From: Dyadobacter frigoris
GTDB taxonomy: Bacteria; Bacteroidota; Bacteroidia; Cytophagales; Spirosomataceae
Direction of reading: 5' to 3'
Assembly (NCBI RefSeq): GCF_005280585.1
Contig: NZ_SZVO01000013.1
Coordinates: forward strand, 62,001-126,000
Length of the DNA stretch: 64,000 nt
In this document: positions 8,858 through 18,064 of the stretch, in pieces
Numbering within the stretch: the stretch's first letter is position 1
Layout: each line of letters starts with the position of its first letter
Program-made: the position numbers and the translations under genes
The notes under the pieces: model-generated
Told to the model about the DNA's origin: nothing
The model's input: only the letters and a program-made list of their open reading frames with translations
The model's database searches: none

Positions 8858-10444
8858 ATGAAAATTTTTAAGCAACATTTAAAAACGGCAACGTTTGCTC
8901 TGGGCCTTGCAGCATCCCTGGCGATGTATTCATGCGAAGATCACCGTCTTGCTCCAACAGAGCAGGCACTGCCTGATCGGATTTTCTACGCGCTTTCAGA
9001 CAACAACCAACTTCACGAACTCAATGTAAAGAACACTACAACACCATTAAGATCATTTTCTATCACAGGTCTGGAAAGCGGTGATGTCCTCGCCGGTATT
9101 GATTTTCGTCCTGCGACAGGTCAGCTTTATGCAATCAGCGCACAAAGTAATCTTTATCAAATCAATGTTAAATCAGGCGATCAGCAGGGAAAAGCGACCA
9201 GAATCGGAACAGCGCCAATTGCTACTGCCTTATCCGGATCCAATATCGGTTTTGACTTCAATCCTACAGTAGACAGAATTCGTGTTGTTACAAACACAGC
9301 ACAAAATCTTCGCCTGCATCCTGAAACCGGCGCTGTGGTTCCGGGTGATTCTCCGTTGAATGGGCCTTCAACTACCATTGGTGCCGTTGCTTACACAAAT
9401 AGCCGCGCGGGTGTTACTCCTGCACCGGGCGCAGGTACGACGCTTTACGACATTGATCCTGTTGCTGATATGCTATATATTCAAAATCCTCCAAATCCAG
9501 GTGCTTTGGTAGCAGTTGGCGGGCTGGGGCTTGATATTCAGGATATTGGCGGATTTGACATTTCTCCTGATATGAATTCAGCTGATGTTTACCCGATTGC
9601 TTCTGTTAAAATTGCCGGTGAATGGGAACTTGATTACGTTAACCTGACATCCGGGAAACTGCAAAAACTTGGCAAATTACCAACAGGTGTCAATATTATC
9701 GGTATAGCAATTCCTTCCCTTCCTGTGGCATATGCGTTGGACGGCTCAAACAATATTAAAATATTTAATCCTACAAATGGATACGACTTCGGTATGAAAG
9801 TAGTTAGTGGCATTCCATCCGGTGTGATGTTACAAGGAATTGATATCAGACCGGTAAATGGTCGTTTATACGCGTTGGGAAGCAACAGCAAAATTTACGG
9901 AATCGATCTGGGATCTGGTGCTGCCACAGAATTGGCAAGCTTGAAACTTGCAGATAATACGCCGGTGACCATTAGCGGTACTGTATTTGGTGTTGACTTC
10001 AATCCTGTTGCTGACAGATTAAGAGTTGTAAGTAACACAGGACAAAGTCTCCGGATTAATGTAACAGACGGTGTCACCATTGTTGACGGTTCTCTAAAAA
10101 TTGGTGTTGGCGGGCCAACTCCTTTTGTTACAGCTGCTGCGTACACCAACAGTTATCCTGGCGTAACTGCAACAACCCTTTTTGACATTGACAGCCAATC
10201 CAATTTGCTTTACAAACAAATGCCTCCTAATGACGGTATCTTAATTGACCCAAAATCACTGGGTATTGATGTTGATGCAACAATTGGATTTGACATCGGA
10301 AATGTTTCAGGCACAGGTTACGCTATTTTCACAGTTGCGGGCAACACAAGTTTCTACTCTGTTGATCTTACCTCCGGTGCTGTTCAACATAAATTTCCAT
10401 TCAGCACGCCTGTAAAAGGGCTGGCCTTAGGTTTCGGATTATAG
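8858..10444 (+). CDS. DUF4394 lipoprotein with two tandem domains
   Basis: A 528-residue protein with a lipoprotein-type N-terminus (MKIFKQHLKTATFALGLAAS, then LAMYSC with the Cys near residue 26). It is an internal duplication: residues about 40-280 and 290-528 each carry the DUF4394 pattern, e.g. LAGIDFRPATGQLYAISAQS against LQGIDIRPVNGRLYALGSNS, GFDFNPTVDRIRVVTNTAQN against GVDFNPVADRLRVVSNTGQS, and GAVAYTNS against AAAYTNS. The repeated strand pattern suggests a beta-propeller. Function is unknown; it should sit on the outer-membrane side of the periplasm or on the surface. Confidence 0.85.
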   Translation: MKIFKQHLKTATFALGLAASLAMYSCEDHRLAPTEQALPDRIFYALSDNNQLHELNVKNTTTPLRSFSITGLESGDVLAGIDFRPATGQLYAISAQSNLYQINVKSGDQQGKATRIGTAPIATALSGSNIGFDFNPTVDRIRVVTNTAQNLRLHPETGAVVPGDSPLNGPSTTIGAVAYTNSRAGVTPAPGAGTTLYDIDPVADMLYIQNPPNPGALVAVGGLGLDIQDIGGFDISPDMNSADVYPIASVKIAGEWELDYVNLTSGKLQKLGKLPTGVNIIGIAIPSLPVAYALDGSNNIKIFNPTNGYDFGMKVVSGIPSGVMLQGIDIRPVNGRLYALGSNSKIYGIDLGSGAATELASLKLADNTPVTISGTVFGVDFNPVADRLRVVSNTGQSLRINVTDGVTIVDGSLKIGVGGPTPFVTAAAYTNSYPGVTATTLFDIDSQSNLLYKQMPPNDGILIDPKSLGIDVDATIGFDIGNVSGTGYAIFTVAGNTSFYSVDLTSGAVQHKFPFSTPVKGLALGFGL

Positions 10445-10455
10445 AAATTTCAATA

Positions 10456-10500
10456 CAAAAAAACGGATGCTCTGAATAATTCGGGGCATCCGTTTTTTTG
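10456..10500. terminator. Bidirectional intrinsic terminator
   Basis: CAAAAAAACGGATGC (10456-10470) pairs with GCATCCGTTTTTTTG (10486-10500). It lies between the convergent ends of the DUF4394 gene and the minus-strand gene ending at 10537, and has A/T tracts on both flanks. Confidence 0.85.
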
Positions 10501-10536
10501 TATAAATAAGTTTCGGCTATATCCTGATCTTCAAAC

Positions 10537-11925
10537 TTATTTCAAACCTGCATTTCCAGCCCAATCTATTATTTCCGGATACAAATCTGCAACTGTCTGC
10601 CCCGATTTCCTGGTTTTATAAAGCCTAAGAACTTCCTGATCAAACTCTTTAAATCTTTGAAAACCGCGAAAACTAACCATATTTTCTTCCAAATCCACTC
10701 TTAGTTTTTCAGAAATTGTTTTATCGAAAATATCAGAATAGTAAAGTGTAACCAACCCGTAATTCATGTATTCTTCAAAACAGGGAAGTGTATTATTATA
10801 AGTTGAAGCCGGTTTACCTTTTGTTATCCATACCGAAAGATCACTGAACGCTTTGGCAATTTCCTTTACATATTCTTCCGCTTCCGGATTTAGATAGCTG
10901 TGATTGATTTCTGTAAAAACAATTTTTGACCTTTGTCCTCTCGTCATTGCCGGATTCTGTGTTTTCTGTCGCTCGGTAATAAATGGAAAATCGACATGCG
11001 CCTGCGCCTCTGAAAAGCCGTTATCAGAAAAACTATTGGCCGACTGGTTCCATCCCACAAGTGGCGAAAAAATTACTTTTATTGCGGAATATTTTGTCCG
11101 GGGAAACTGCCGTTCAAGCCAGACCTTCATATCAGCAACATCAATATTTTTCCGAAAATCATTTTCCAAATCCTCATAGTAGCTTTTATGTTTTTTATAG
11201 AATTCTCGAAAACCTGACTTTTTCGCAAAGGATTCCAACAAAGACAGATAAGGTTCGAGCTCATTGAGGCTTCCCCAGCTCACACGGTCATATACACCAA
11301 ATTTTTCAATTTTATCACCTTTGAATTGAAAGGCATAACTATCCATCTTCAATGGAGAATAATAGTTATCGGGATTCTTTAAAAGTGAATCCACTGTACG
11401 AACCGCAGACAGAGAAGCGTACGGTGTAAAATGTTTTTTTACTTCCTGATAATAAGTCGTTCCCTTATTAATTGCTCCTGTTTTACCATAATCGGTTAAT
11501 GAGAAAATGATATTGATCAGTTCGTAAACTTCCGGGGCTTCGATGATGGTTTTCCCGGTATTTGCGGTTTTATAGTCATGGCTAAAAGTTGCTGCCTTTA
11601 TGGTTTTGTGGGAAGTAAAAATGCAGGTCGCGGTATCTCCCTTTGCTTCTCTAATTATTTGAAATACTGCTTTTTCGCCGTATTTTAATAACAAAGCAAT
11701 TGAATCCTGTTCAGAGATCAAAGACAGTATTGACATGTCGTGCTCTGTGCCCAAGTCGTAAGAAAACGTTTTGGGTATATCGTTCACACCATTGAAATTG
11801 CCTTTCTCCTTCTCAATGTTCATAATGATACTGTTCGTTTTGGTACGAACAAACGGGATTTTTGATTGCGGATAAACAACAGTCGAAAGCGAAAGAATTA
11901 ATAAAAATGTAGAAAAAATTTTCAT
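10537..11925 (-). CDS. Exported protein, possible DUF4932-like, unknown function
   Basis: The frame is open to 12009, but the start at 11925 gives a clean signal peptide (MKIFSTFLLILSLSTVVYPQ), so a 462-residue exported protein is preferred. The C-terminal half has the spacing of a possible zinc-dependent hydrolase: FTEINHSYLNPEAEEY, then CFEEYMNYGLVTLYY about 50 residues on. This resembles DUF4932 proteins of Bacteroidota, but I assign that only tentatively and see no full HExxH. It is convergent with the DUF4394 gene and divergent from the lacI-type gene at 12069. Confidence 0.6.
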   Translation of the reverse strand: MKIFSTFLLILSLSTVVYPQSKIPFVRTKTNSIIMNIEKEKGNFNGVNDIPKTFSYDLGTEHDMSILSLISEQDSIALLLKYGEKAVFQIIREAKGDTATCIFTSHKTIKAATFSHDYKTANTGKTIIEAPEVYELINIIFSLTDYGKTGAINKGTTYYQEVKKHFTPYASLSAVRTVDSLLKNPDNYYSPLKMDSYAFQFKGDKIEKFGVYDRVSWGSLNELEPYLSLLESFAKKSGFREFYKKHKSYYEDLENDFRKNIDVADMKVWLERQFPRTKYSAIKVIFSPLVGWNQSANSFSDNGFSEAQAHVDFPFITERQKTQNPAMTRGQRSKIVFTEINHSYLNPEAEEYVKEIAKAFSDLSVWITKGKPASTYNNTLPCFEEYMNYGLVTLYYSDIFDKTISEKLRVDLEENMVSFRGFQRFKEFDQEVLRLYKTRKSGQTVADLYPEIIDWAGNAGLK

Positions 11926-12010
11926 GGCATAGCGATTAGTAAATTCAAGTTTAAGCAAAAACAAATTGAGTATCAACCTGGCTCTGCCTGCTAATCCTGT
12001 GCAGTTCATG

Positions 12011-12022
12011 GAAAACGATTAC
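12011..12022. promoter_or_regulatory. LacI-type operator half-conserved site upstream of the regulator
   Basis: GAAAACGATTAC lies 47 bases before the TTG start of the LacI-family gene. It shares AAACGATTAC with the better dyad at 13175-13188. The shared core suggests autoregulation; this is inference. Confidence 0.5.
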
Positions 12023-12068
12023 TTTTGCCACTTGGCAAATCTTCTTACATTTACCAAAAAGCACCAAA

Positions 12069-13091
12069 TTGAAAAAAAACAGCGTCACTTTAAGCGATAT
12101 TGCCAGGGAACTGCATATGACGGCCGCCACGGTTTCGCGTGCTTTAAGTGATCATCCTGAAATAAGTGCCAAAACAAAAGCAATTGTAAAAGAAGCCGCA
12201 CAAAGGCTTGATTATAAAGCCAATCGCATTGCTTCCTCGCTGCGTTCAGGAAAAACCCATGTCATCGGGGTACTCATTCCAACGGCAGAAAACGCTTTTT
12301 TCGGCTCCGTTATTCATGGAATTACTAACCTGGCAAGTAAACATGGCTATTCGGTGCTCATTCATGAATGTGATGAATTGTATGAACTGGAAGTAAAGGG
12401 AATCCAGACTTTTATTGGCGCCCGTGTTGACGGTATCATTGCTTCGCTTTCCAGAAATACGCTGGATTATGATCATTTTCTTGACGTAAAACGAAGAAAT
12501 ATCCCACTCGTTTTTTTTGACCGCGTACCTGATCTGGACATTCCTTCCGTTGTAATTGACGGATTTAACGGATCCTTCTGGGCCACGCAACATTTGATCG
12601 ATCAGGGTTACAAACGGATTGCACACATTTCGGGCCCCTTGTATATCAATACCTTTAACGACCGTTTCAAAGGTTATGAAGCAGCTTTGAAAGCCAATGA
12701 TATTTCCTTTGATGAAAATCTGGTTTTTAGCGGAAATATTTCCATTGAATCCGGTATGGAAGGCACACGTCATTTACTTTCACTTCCTGAACCACCCGAT
12801 GCTATTTTTGCAGCAGAAGATTTTACAGCGCTCGGCATACTGAAACAGTTAAAAATCAGTAAAATTCATGTCCCTGAACAATTTGGCGTTTTTGGATTTT
12901 GTAATGATATGTTTAGTGAACATACCACGCCTTCCTTATCGACCATGGACCAGCAAACGGTGCTTATGGGCCAGGAAGCCTTCAAACTTTTAAACCAGAT
13001 TATTGAAAACGGCAATGAAGACAATTCCAGTAAAATCGTCGTAAAACCACTTCCGGTTATCAGAGAATCCTCTCTGAAAAAAGTGCATTAA
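12069..13091 (+). CDS. LacI-family transcriptional regulator
   Basis: A 340-residue regulator. The N-terminal helix-turn-helix (VTLSDIARELHMTAATVSRA, residues 6-25) and hinge helix (ANRIASSLRSG) are followed by a periplasmic-binding-type sensor domain (HVIGVLIPTAENAFFGSVIH, RVDGIIASLSRN, FFDRVPDLDIPSVVIDGFNG). The start is TTG at 12069: the only downstream ATG would cut into the recognition helix. The ligand is probably a sugar. Copies of AAACGATTAC occur just upstream of this gene and upstream of the sugar-dehydrogenase gene at 13291, so it likely controls itself and the 13291-15690 genes. Confidence 0.93.
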   Translation: MKKNSVTLSDIARELHMTAATVSRALSDHPEISAKTKAIVKEAAQRLDYKANRIASSLRSGKTHVIGVLIPTAENAFFGSVIHGITNLASKHGYSVLIHECDELYELEVKGIQTFIGARVDGIIASLSRNTLDYDHFLDVKRRNIPLVFFDRVPDLDIPSVVIDGFNGSFWATQHLIDQGYKRIAHISGPLYINTFNDRFKGYEAALKANDISFDENLVFSGNISIESGMEGTRHLLSLPEPPDAIFAAEDFTALGILKQLKISKIHVPEQFGVFGFCNDMFSEHTTPSLSTMDQQTVLMGQEAFKLLNQIIENGNEDNSSKIVVKPLPVIRESSLKKVH

Positions 13092-13174
13092 TCCTGCTAA
13101 GGCACTTTCAAGAAGTTATTTCCCAACCAAACTTTATTAAATATCAATTAAGTTTCAAATTTTTAATCATTTTC

Positions 13175-13188
13175 CGTAAACGATTACG
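13175..13188. promoter_or_regulatory. LacI-type operator dyad
   Basis: CGTAAACGATTACG is symmetric at 12 of 14 positions around a central CG, the usual architecture of LacI-family operators. It lies between the regulator gene and the sugar dehydrogenase start at 13291. Confidence 0.65.
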
Positions 13189-13290
13189 TTAATTTGCAGA
13201 AGGAAAATTTGCAAGTCTTAAAACGCCTAATTTTTGACAGAAAAAATTACTCCCCCTAACAAAAAGAAATTACAACAAAAATTAAAAACG

Positions 13291-14478
13291 ATGCTTAAAA
13301 AAATCACTATTCCTATCCTTTCCACCTTAATGATGTCGGTATCTGCATTTGCGCAGGTACCGGATTCGCCGGTAAAAGTAAAGCTAGCGCTGATAACGGA
13401 CCAGCTTTCACATCCTACTGCATTTGCCGTTACAAAAAAGAATCCGGACCTGCTGTTTGTTACGGAACAGGAAGGCCGTATCCGGATCATTCAAAAGGGA
13501 AAACTGTTGGAAGCTCCTTTTCTGGACATCAGGAAGGAAGTTCTAAAAAAAGAAGGTTATGATGAACGCGGATTGCTTGGACTTGCATTTCATCCTGACT
13601 ATGCCAGCAATGGTAAGTTTTATGTTTATTGCAGTGTGCCGGTTGCCAATCCTGTTAAAAATCAACTGGATCACCAAAGTGAAATCCGGGAATACACGGT
13701 TTCTTCAAATCCTCTGGTAGCGGATCCTGCCAAAATGAGCAAAGTTTTGGTGATTGACCAGCCACAATCCAATCATAATGGTGGTGATCTTAAATTTGGA
13801 TCTGACGGGTTTTTATACATTTCTGTGGGTGACGGAGGCGGTGCGAATGACCAGCACGGAGAATTTGGAAATGCTCAAAACATGACAAATCTGCTGGGCA
13901 AAATTCTGCGGATTGATGTAAACAAATTACCCTACACAATTCCTGCGGATAATCCTTTTGTTGGTGATGCTAATGCAAAACCCGAAATTTATGCTTACGG
14001 ATTACGCAATCCATGGCGTATCAGTTTTGACAAAAAAACGCATCAGCTTTTTGCCGGTGAAGTAGGACAAAACAAATATGAAGAAGTTGATATCATCACC
14101 AAAGGCGGCAATTATGGCTGGAGGCCGATTGAGGGATTACATCCTTTCAATGAGAAAGACCCGCAACCGAAAAACCCGATTGCTCCTATTGCAGAATATC
14201 CTCATCCGGAAGGATTGAGTATTACGGGCGGATTTGTTTACCGCGGCAAGGCAATTCCTTCTTTAACAGGCAAATATATTTTTGGGGATATGATGGGCCC
14301 GATCTGGTCATTATCGCCTGGAAAAGACGATAAATGGACTAGAAATAAGTTATCTATTGGCAGAGACGCCGGTTATTGGCACGTTTACAGTTTCGGGGAA
14401 GATCTTTCCGGGGAACTGTACGTGCTGACGGTGATTCTTGAAAATACGAAGGGCTCGCTTTACAAGATTGTGCCTTAA
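13291..14478 (+). CDS. PQQ-dependent sugar dehydrogenase (glucose/sorbosone dehydrogenase family)
   Basis: About 395 residues. The open frame starts at a TTG at 13234, but ATG at 13291 gives a clean signal peptide (MLKKITIPILSTLMMSVSAF, cleavage near A|Q). Family motifs of the soluble six-bladed propeller dehydrogenases are present: GLLGLAFHPDYASNGKFYVY, NHNGGDLKFGSDGFLYISVG, LLGKILRIDVN, YGLRNPWRISFD and GEVGQNKYEEVDIITKGGNY. It should oxidise a sugar in the periplasm using PQQ, reducing an acceptor. Downstream by 99 bp is a mannonate dehydratase; a LacI-type operator lies upstream, suggesting sugar-controlled expression. Confidence 0.88.
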   Translation: MLKKITIPILSTLMMSVSAFAQVPDSPVKVKLALITDQLSHPTAFAVTKKNPDLLFVTEQEGRIRIIQKGKLLEAPFLDIRKEVLKKEGYDERGLLGLAFHPDYASNGKFYVYCSVPVANPVKNQLDHQSEIREYTVSSNPLVADPAKMSKVLVIDQPQSNHNGGDLKFGSDGFLYISVGDGGGANDQHGEFGNAQNMTNLLGKILRIDVNKLPYTIPADNPFVGDANAKPEIYAYGLRNPWRISFDKKTHQLFAGEVGQNKYEEVDIITKGGNYGWRPIEGLHPFNEKDPQPKNPIAPIAEYPHPEGLSITGGFVYRGKAIPSLTGKYIFGDMMGPIWSLSPGKDDKWTRNKLSIGRDAGYWHVYSFGEDLSGELYVLTVILENTKGSLYKIVP

Positions 14479-14577
14479 CAGATAAGTTTACCTTCCTCTG
14501 AAACCTCAGTTATGATCTCTTCAAAGAGTAAATGACTGGGGTCATTTGCTTTTTTTAGCGTAATAAATTAACAATTT

Positions 14578-15690
14578 ATGAAAAACACTCGTCGCAGTTT
14601 TATCAAAAACAGTGCTTCGCTGGCGTCATTGTCGCTGCTTGGAAAATCACCTGATCAACTAATTCCACAACCGAAAAAAGAATATATCCAGGATGGCGGT
14701 TTGCAATTCTGTCTTGCGCATTTCTATGGCATGAACAAACAAAGGATCGAGTTATCAAAACAAATGCGGGTTTTAGGTGCTGTGGGTGGAATAAATCCCG
14801 GAAGTGTTGGATTGAAAGATGTAAAACCCTGGGATTATGAGGCCATCGTTGCGGTGAAAGAAGCCTGGGCAAAAGAAGGGCTGAAACTTCGTGTGGTTGA
14901 AGGGCCGCCCGCACTTTCCGAAAAAACTAAACTGGCTCTGGAAGGCCGTGATGAGGAGATTGAAAACTTTATCAGTCTGATGAAAAATTTATCAAAAGCC
15001 GGGATTGATACGATTTGTTATAACTGGATGCCAGTCATCAGCTGGGCGCGTACGTCATTGGACAGACCTAGCCGTGGCGGTGCTTTGGTAAGTGCTTTTG
15101 ATATTGACAAAATAAAGGATGAATCCATCACGCAATATGGTAAATTTTCAAAGGAAACGATGTGGAAAAATCTTGAATATTTTCTGAAAGCTGTGATTCC
15201 TGAAGCAGAAAAAGTGGGTATGAAACTGGCATTACATCCGGACGATCCACCTGTTGACGAAATCAGAGGAATTTCCAGAATCATGACTTCGGCAGACGCT
15301 TTCAAGCGACTCATTGATATTGTTCCAAGTCCCAGTAACGGCATCACGTTGTGCCAGGGAACCTTTGCTACAATGGGAGAAGATATTCCTTCGGTAATTA
15401 ATTATTTTGGTAAAAAAGAAAAAATACATTTTGTACATTTCCGTGATGTCCGCGGCGACAGAAATCATTTTGAGGAAACATTTCATGACGATGGAAAAAC
15501 GGATATGTACAAAGCTATGAAAACGTATTACGACATTGGATTCCGTGGCCCGATGCGGCCTGATCACGTCCCGACCATGTCCGGCGATAGTAATGAACAT
15601 CCGGGGTATAGTAATATCGGAGCACTTTTTGCCATTGGTTATATGAGAGGATTGATTGAATCGATTGTGAAACAATCGGGTAAGGCATAA
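14578..15690 (+). CDS. uxuA: Mannonate dehydratase, Tat-exported
   Basis: A 370-residue TIM-barrel enzyme of the UxuA family, which converts D-mannonate to 2-keto-3-deoxygluconate. Visible family motifs are CYNWMPVISWARTS (about 147-160), LALHPDDPP (His220 as probable metal ligand), ITLCQGTFATMGED, HFVHFRDVRGD and MRPDHVP. The N-terminus MKNTRRSFIKNSA with a following hydrophobic stretch is a twin-arginine signal, so the folded enzyme should be exported. That is unusual for the classical cytosolic enzyme. It lies behind the sugar dehydrogenase gene and ends at a clear terminator. Confidence 0.82.
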   Translation: MKNTRRSFIKNSASLASLSLLGKSPDQLIPQPKKEYIQDGGLQFCLAHFYGMNKQRIELSKQMRVLGAVGGINPGSVGLKDVKPWDYEAIVAVKEAWAKEGLKLRVVEGPPALSEKTKLALEGRDEEIENFISLMKNLSKAGIDTICYNWMPVISWARTSLDRPSRGGALVSAFDIDKIKDESITQYGKFSKETMWKNLEYFLKAVIPEAEKVGMKLALHPDDPPVDEIRGISRIMTSADAFKRLIDIVPSPSNGITLCQGTFATMGEDIPSVINYFGKKEKIHFVHFRDVRGDRNHFEETFHDDGKTDMYKAMKTYYDIGFRGPMRPDHVPTMSGDSNEHPGYSNIGALFAIGYMRGLIESIVKQSGKA

Positions 15691-15691
15691 A

Positions 15692-15727
15692 AAAAGGCTA
15701 CATCTTTTTTTTAAGATGCAGCCTTTT
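15692..15727 (+). terminator. Intrinsic terminator after the mannonate dehydratase gene
   Basis: AAAAGGCTACATCTT (15692-15706) pairs, with one mismatch, with AAGATGCAGCCTTTT (15713-15727), starting two bases after the stop codon. It can also serve the convergent DUF1398 gene. Confidence 0.8.
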
Positions 15728-15743
15728 CAAGTATGTTTTATTT

Positions 15744-16133
15744 TCAGGACGGGATTACTTCAACAACCATTTCATTTCCACTTTCGTCATAATACGTACA
15801 AAGCATTGCTTGGGTGTCCACCATCCATTTTTCTACACCAGATTCCGCGGATTGTTTGCAGAAAGTCAGGTAATCAGTTTCACCGTTCTGATGAATTTTG
15901 AGCGCATGTTTTAGCTTTTCTACATCACCGGTTTTTGCAATTTCCAAAGAAGCATACTTTGCATCAGAGATTATCCCAAAACTATCTTTCCCCATATATC
16001 TCGTTCGTCCATCGGATACATATTGGTCATAAGCGACAACTCCCAGCTGCTTGATCTCTTGTATATAACCTGGAAAATCCTTGCCGCTTTTTACTTTTGA
16101 ATGAGCTTCTTTGATCTGAGTTAGTGTGAACAT
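15744..16133 (-). CDS. DUF1398 family protein
   Basis: A 129-residue cytosolic protein with no signal peptide. The sequence (FTLTQIKEAHSKVKSGKDFP, YIQEIKQLGVVAYDQYVSDG, ALKIHQNGETDYLTFCKQSA, GVEKWMVDTQAMLCTYYDES) matches the DUF1398 family of small proteins found in many Gram-negative bacteria. The biochemical role is unknown. It stands alone between a convergent mannonate dehydratase and a divergent SDR gene. Confidence 0.8.
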   Translation of the reverse strand: MFTLTQIKEAHSKVKSGKDFPGYIQEIKQLGVVAYDQYVSDGRTRYMGKDSFGIISDAKYASLEIAKTGDVEKLKHALKIHQNGETDYLTFCKQSAESGVEKWMVDTQAMLCTYYDESGNEMVVEVIPS

Positions 16134-16290
16134 GTTTTATTGGTTTGATATGGAGGGCGATAATAACACTTTTTTCTATATTCTCTTCCCTAAACTGCAT
16201 GACCTTTAAAACAATCAAACTTGAACCTTATAACAATCTGCAAGATTTCGTGTACCGCTACATTTGTCAACATAAATAAAATTAAAAATC

Positions 16291-17097
16291 ATGAAGACGA
16301 TATTCATCACAGGCACATCAAGCGGACTTGGAAGTGCAGCAGTACGGTTATTTCACAGTAAAGGTTGGAAGGTAATTGCCACCATGCGTAATACTGAAAA
16401 AGGAAATATTTTCAGTGATCTTGAAGGCGTAGAAGTTTTGGCCCTTGATATCACAAATCCCGAACAGATCAAAACAACTGTTGCCTCAGCATTAGCTTTG
16501 GGCGATGTCGATGTTGTATTAAACAACGCTGCTTATGGCGCTATTGGTCCATTGGAAAGTATGACAGATGAGCAATTGGTAAAACAGATTGACACAAATT
16601 TGCTGGGAGCAATTCGTGTTACTCAGGCATTTGTCCCACATTTCAGAGTAAGAGAAAGCGGATTATTTATTAATATTACGTCAATTGCGGGTTTGGTAAC
16701 ATTCCCATTTGCCAGCATTTACAATGCTGTAAAATATGGAATGCAGGGTTGGAGCGAAGGAATGAGCTACGAACTTTCACGATTCGGGATTGGTATAAAA
16801 ACGGTTGCACCCGGATTTATCAGAACTGAATTTGGTTCAAATACGGAAATCACGTCAACCGAACCTTATCAAAAATATGTGGATAAAAACATGAGTGTTG
16901 TTGCCAGTATGATGGATCCGGCCACAAGCGGTTCCACAGCCGAAGAAGTTGCCGAAGTTGTATATGAAGCCGCAACCGATGGAAAAGATCAGGTACATTA
17001 CATGGCAGGAACAGATTCTAAGGACATGTACGCAAGACGTTTGGAAGTTGGCCCGGAGGTGTGCCGTAAAGAAATGTCGGTTATATTTTTAGGATAG
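16291..17097 (+). CDS. Short-chain dehydrogenase/reductase (SDR)
   Basis: A 268-residue classical SDR oxidoreductase. The nucleotide-binding motif TGTSSGLG occurs near residues 7-14, the NNAAYG motif near 87-92, and the catalytic Tyr-x-x-x-Lys as YNAVKYG with an upstream catalytic Ser in INITSIAG. Length and lack of a signal peptide fit a cytosolic NAD(P)H-dependent enzyme; the substrate is not evident. It is followed by an AraC-type regulator on the same strand, which may control it. Confidence 0.9.
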   Translation: MKTIFITGTSSGLGSAAVRLFHSKGWKVIATMRNTEKGNIFSDLEGVEVLALDITNPEQIKTTVASALALGDVDVVLNNAAYGAIGPLESMTDEQLVKQIDTNLLGAIRVTQAFVPHFRVRESGLFINITSIAGLVTFPFASIYNAVKYGMQGWSEGMSYELSRFGIGIKTVAPGFIRTEFGSNTEITSTEPYQKYVDKNMSVVASMMDPATSGSTAEEVAEVVYEAATDGKDQVHYMAGTDSKDMYARRLEVGPEVCRKEMSVIFLG

Positions 17098-17178
17098 TAG
17101 CAGCTAATAAATTCGAAAAAATACAAGCAGGACTGATGTATTTTGTACATTAGCCCTGCCTGTTTCGATACAATCGTA

Positions 17179-17982
17179 ATGTCAAATACTACCAGTCCTA
17201 ATGTCCCGCAGATTGTCTATTCGGCAACTTCAAAACGTGTTATTGAAGGTGAAATCTTCATCAAACAACACGTGTTCGACTATATTATTTCAGGCACCTC
17301 CGAGACTTACTTTGATGGAAAATCACAACTTTACCAGGCTGGCGATTTTCGTTTGGCGGTAAAAAACCGTCTCTCTAAATTTGTCAAATTACCACCAGCC
17401 GGAGGAGAATATCGCTCCATCTCAATCTGCATTGATCAGGATACATTACTGGAAATGAAGGATCAATATCAGATCGAAACCCCAATTCACGATTCTTACG
17501 ACAACGTTTTCCTTATAAAACCAAACAGATTTTTTAACAATTACATTGATTCCCTTTTACCCTATCTTGAAAACAATCTTGATATCAGCGACAATCTTGT
17601 TAAAATAAAAATCAAAGAAGCCGTTCTTATTTTCCTGGAAGCAAATCCGAAACTTAAAAATGTCCTGTTTGATTTCAGTGAACCAGGCAAAATAGATCTG
17701 GAAGCTTATATGCGGGCGCATTACAATTTCAATGGAAGTTTAAGCCAGTTCGCTTATTTGACCGGACGGAGCCTGTCTACTTTTAAGCGGGATTTTTCTC
17801 AGGTCTTTAATACTACTCCCAATAAATGGCTTCTGAACAAACGCCTGGAAGATGCCCGCTATCTGATTCAGGAAAAAAACTGGAAGGCTACTGATGTTTA
17901 TATCGAAGTTGGTTTTAAAGATTATTCCCATTTTTCTGTTGCCTACAAACATCTATTTGGGCAAAGTCCATCAATGAGATAA
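17179..17982 (+). CDS. AraC-family transcriptional regulator
   Basis: About 267 residues from the ATG at 17179; the frame is open from a TTG at 17143. The N-terminal half is a cupin-like sensor region (VFDYIISGTSETYFDGKSQL). The C-terminal HTH_18 domain shows both helix-turn-helix elements: SLSQFAYLTGRSLSTFKRDF and the classical signature VYIEVGFKDYSHFSVAYKHL with FGQSP at the end. The upstream SDR gene (stop at 17097) is a likely target. An imperfect stem-loop (17129-17160) lies between the two genes. Confidence 0.9.
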   Translation: MSNTTSPNVPQIVYSATSKRVIEGEIFIKQHVFDYIISGTSETYFDGKSQLYQAGDFRLAVKNRLSKFVKLPPAGGEYRSISICIDQDTLLEMKDQYQIETPIHDSYDNVFLIKPNRFFNNYIDSLLPYLENNLDISDNLVKIKIKEAVLIFLEANPKLKNVLFDFSEPGKIDLEAYMRAHYNFNGSLSQFAYLTGRSLSTFKRDFSQVFNTTPNKWLLNKRLEDARYLIQEKNWKATDVYIEVGFKDYSHFSVAYKHLFGQSPSMR

Positions 17983-18007
17983 ATCCATATTATTGATAAT
18001 ATAAAAT

Positions 18008-18039
18008 CAGCCTGACGATTTTAAGATCATCAGGCTGAG
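18008..18039. terminator. Stem-loop between convergent genes, probable terminator
   Basis: TCAGCCTGA (18008-18016) pairs with TCAGGCTGA (18031-18039), with further weak pairing inside. It lies between the convergent araC-type gene and the last sulfatase gene of the minus-strand cluster. The A/T tracts are weak. Confidence 0.5.
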
Positions 18040-18064
18040 AATAACAAAAACCCTAAAATATTTA

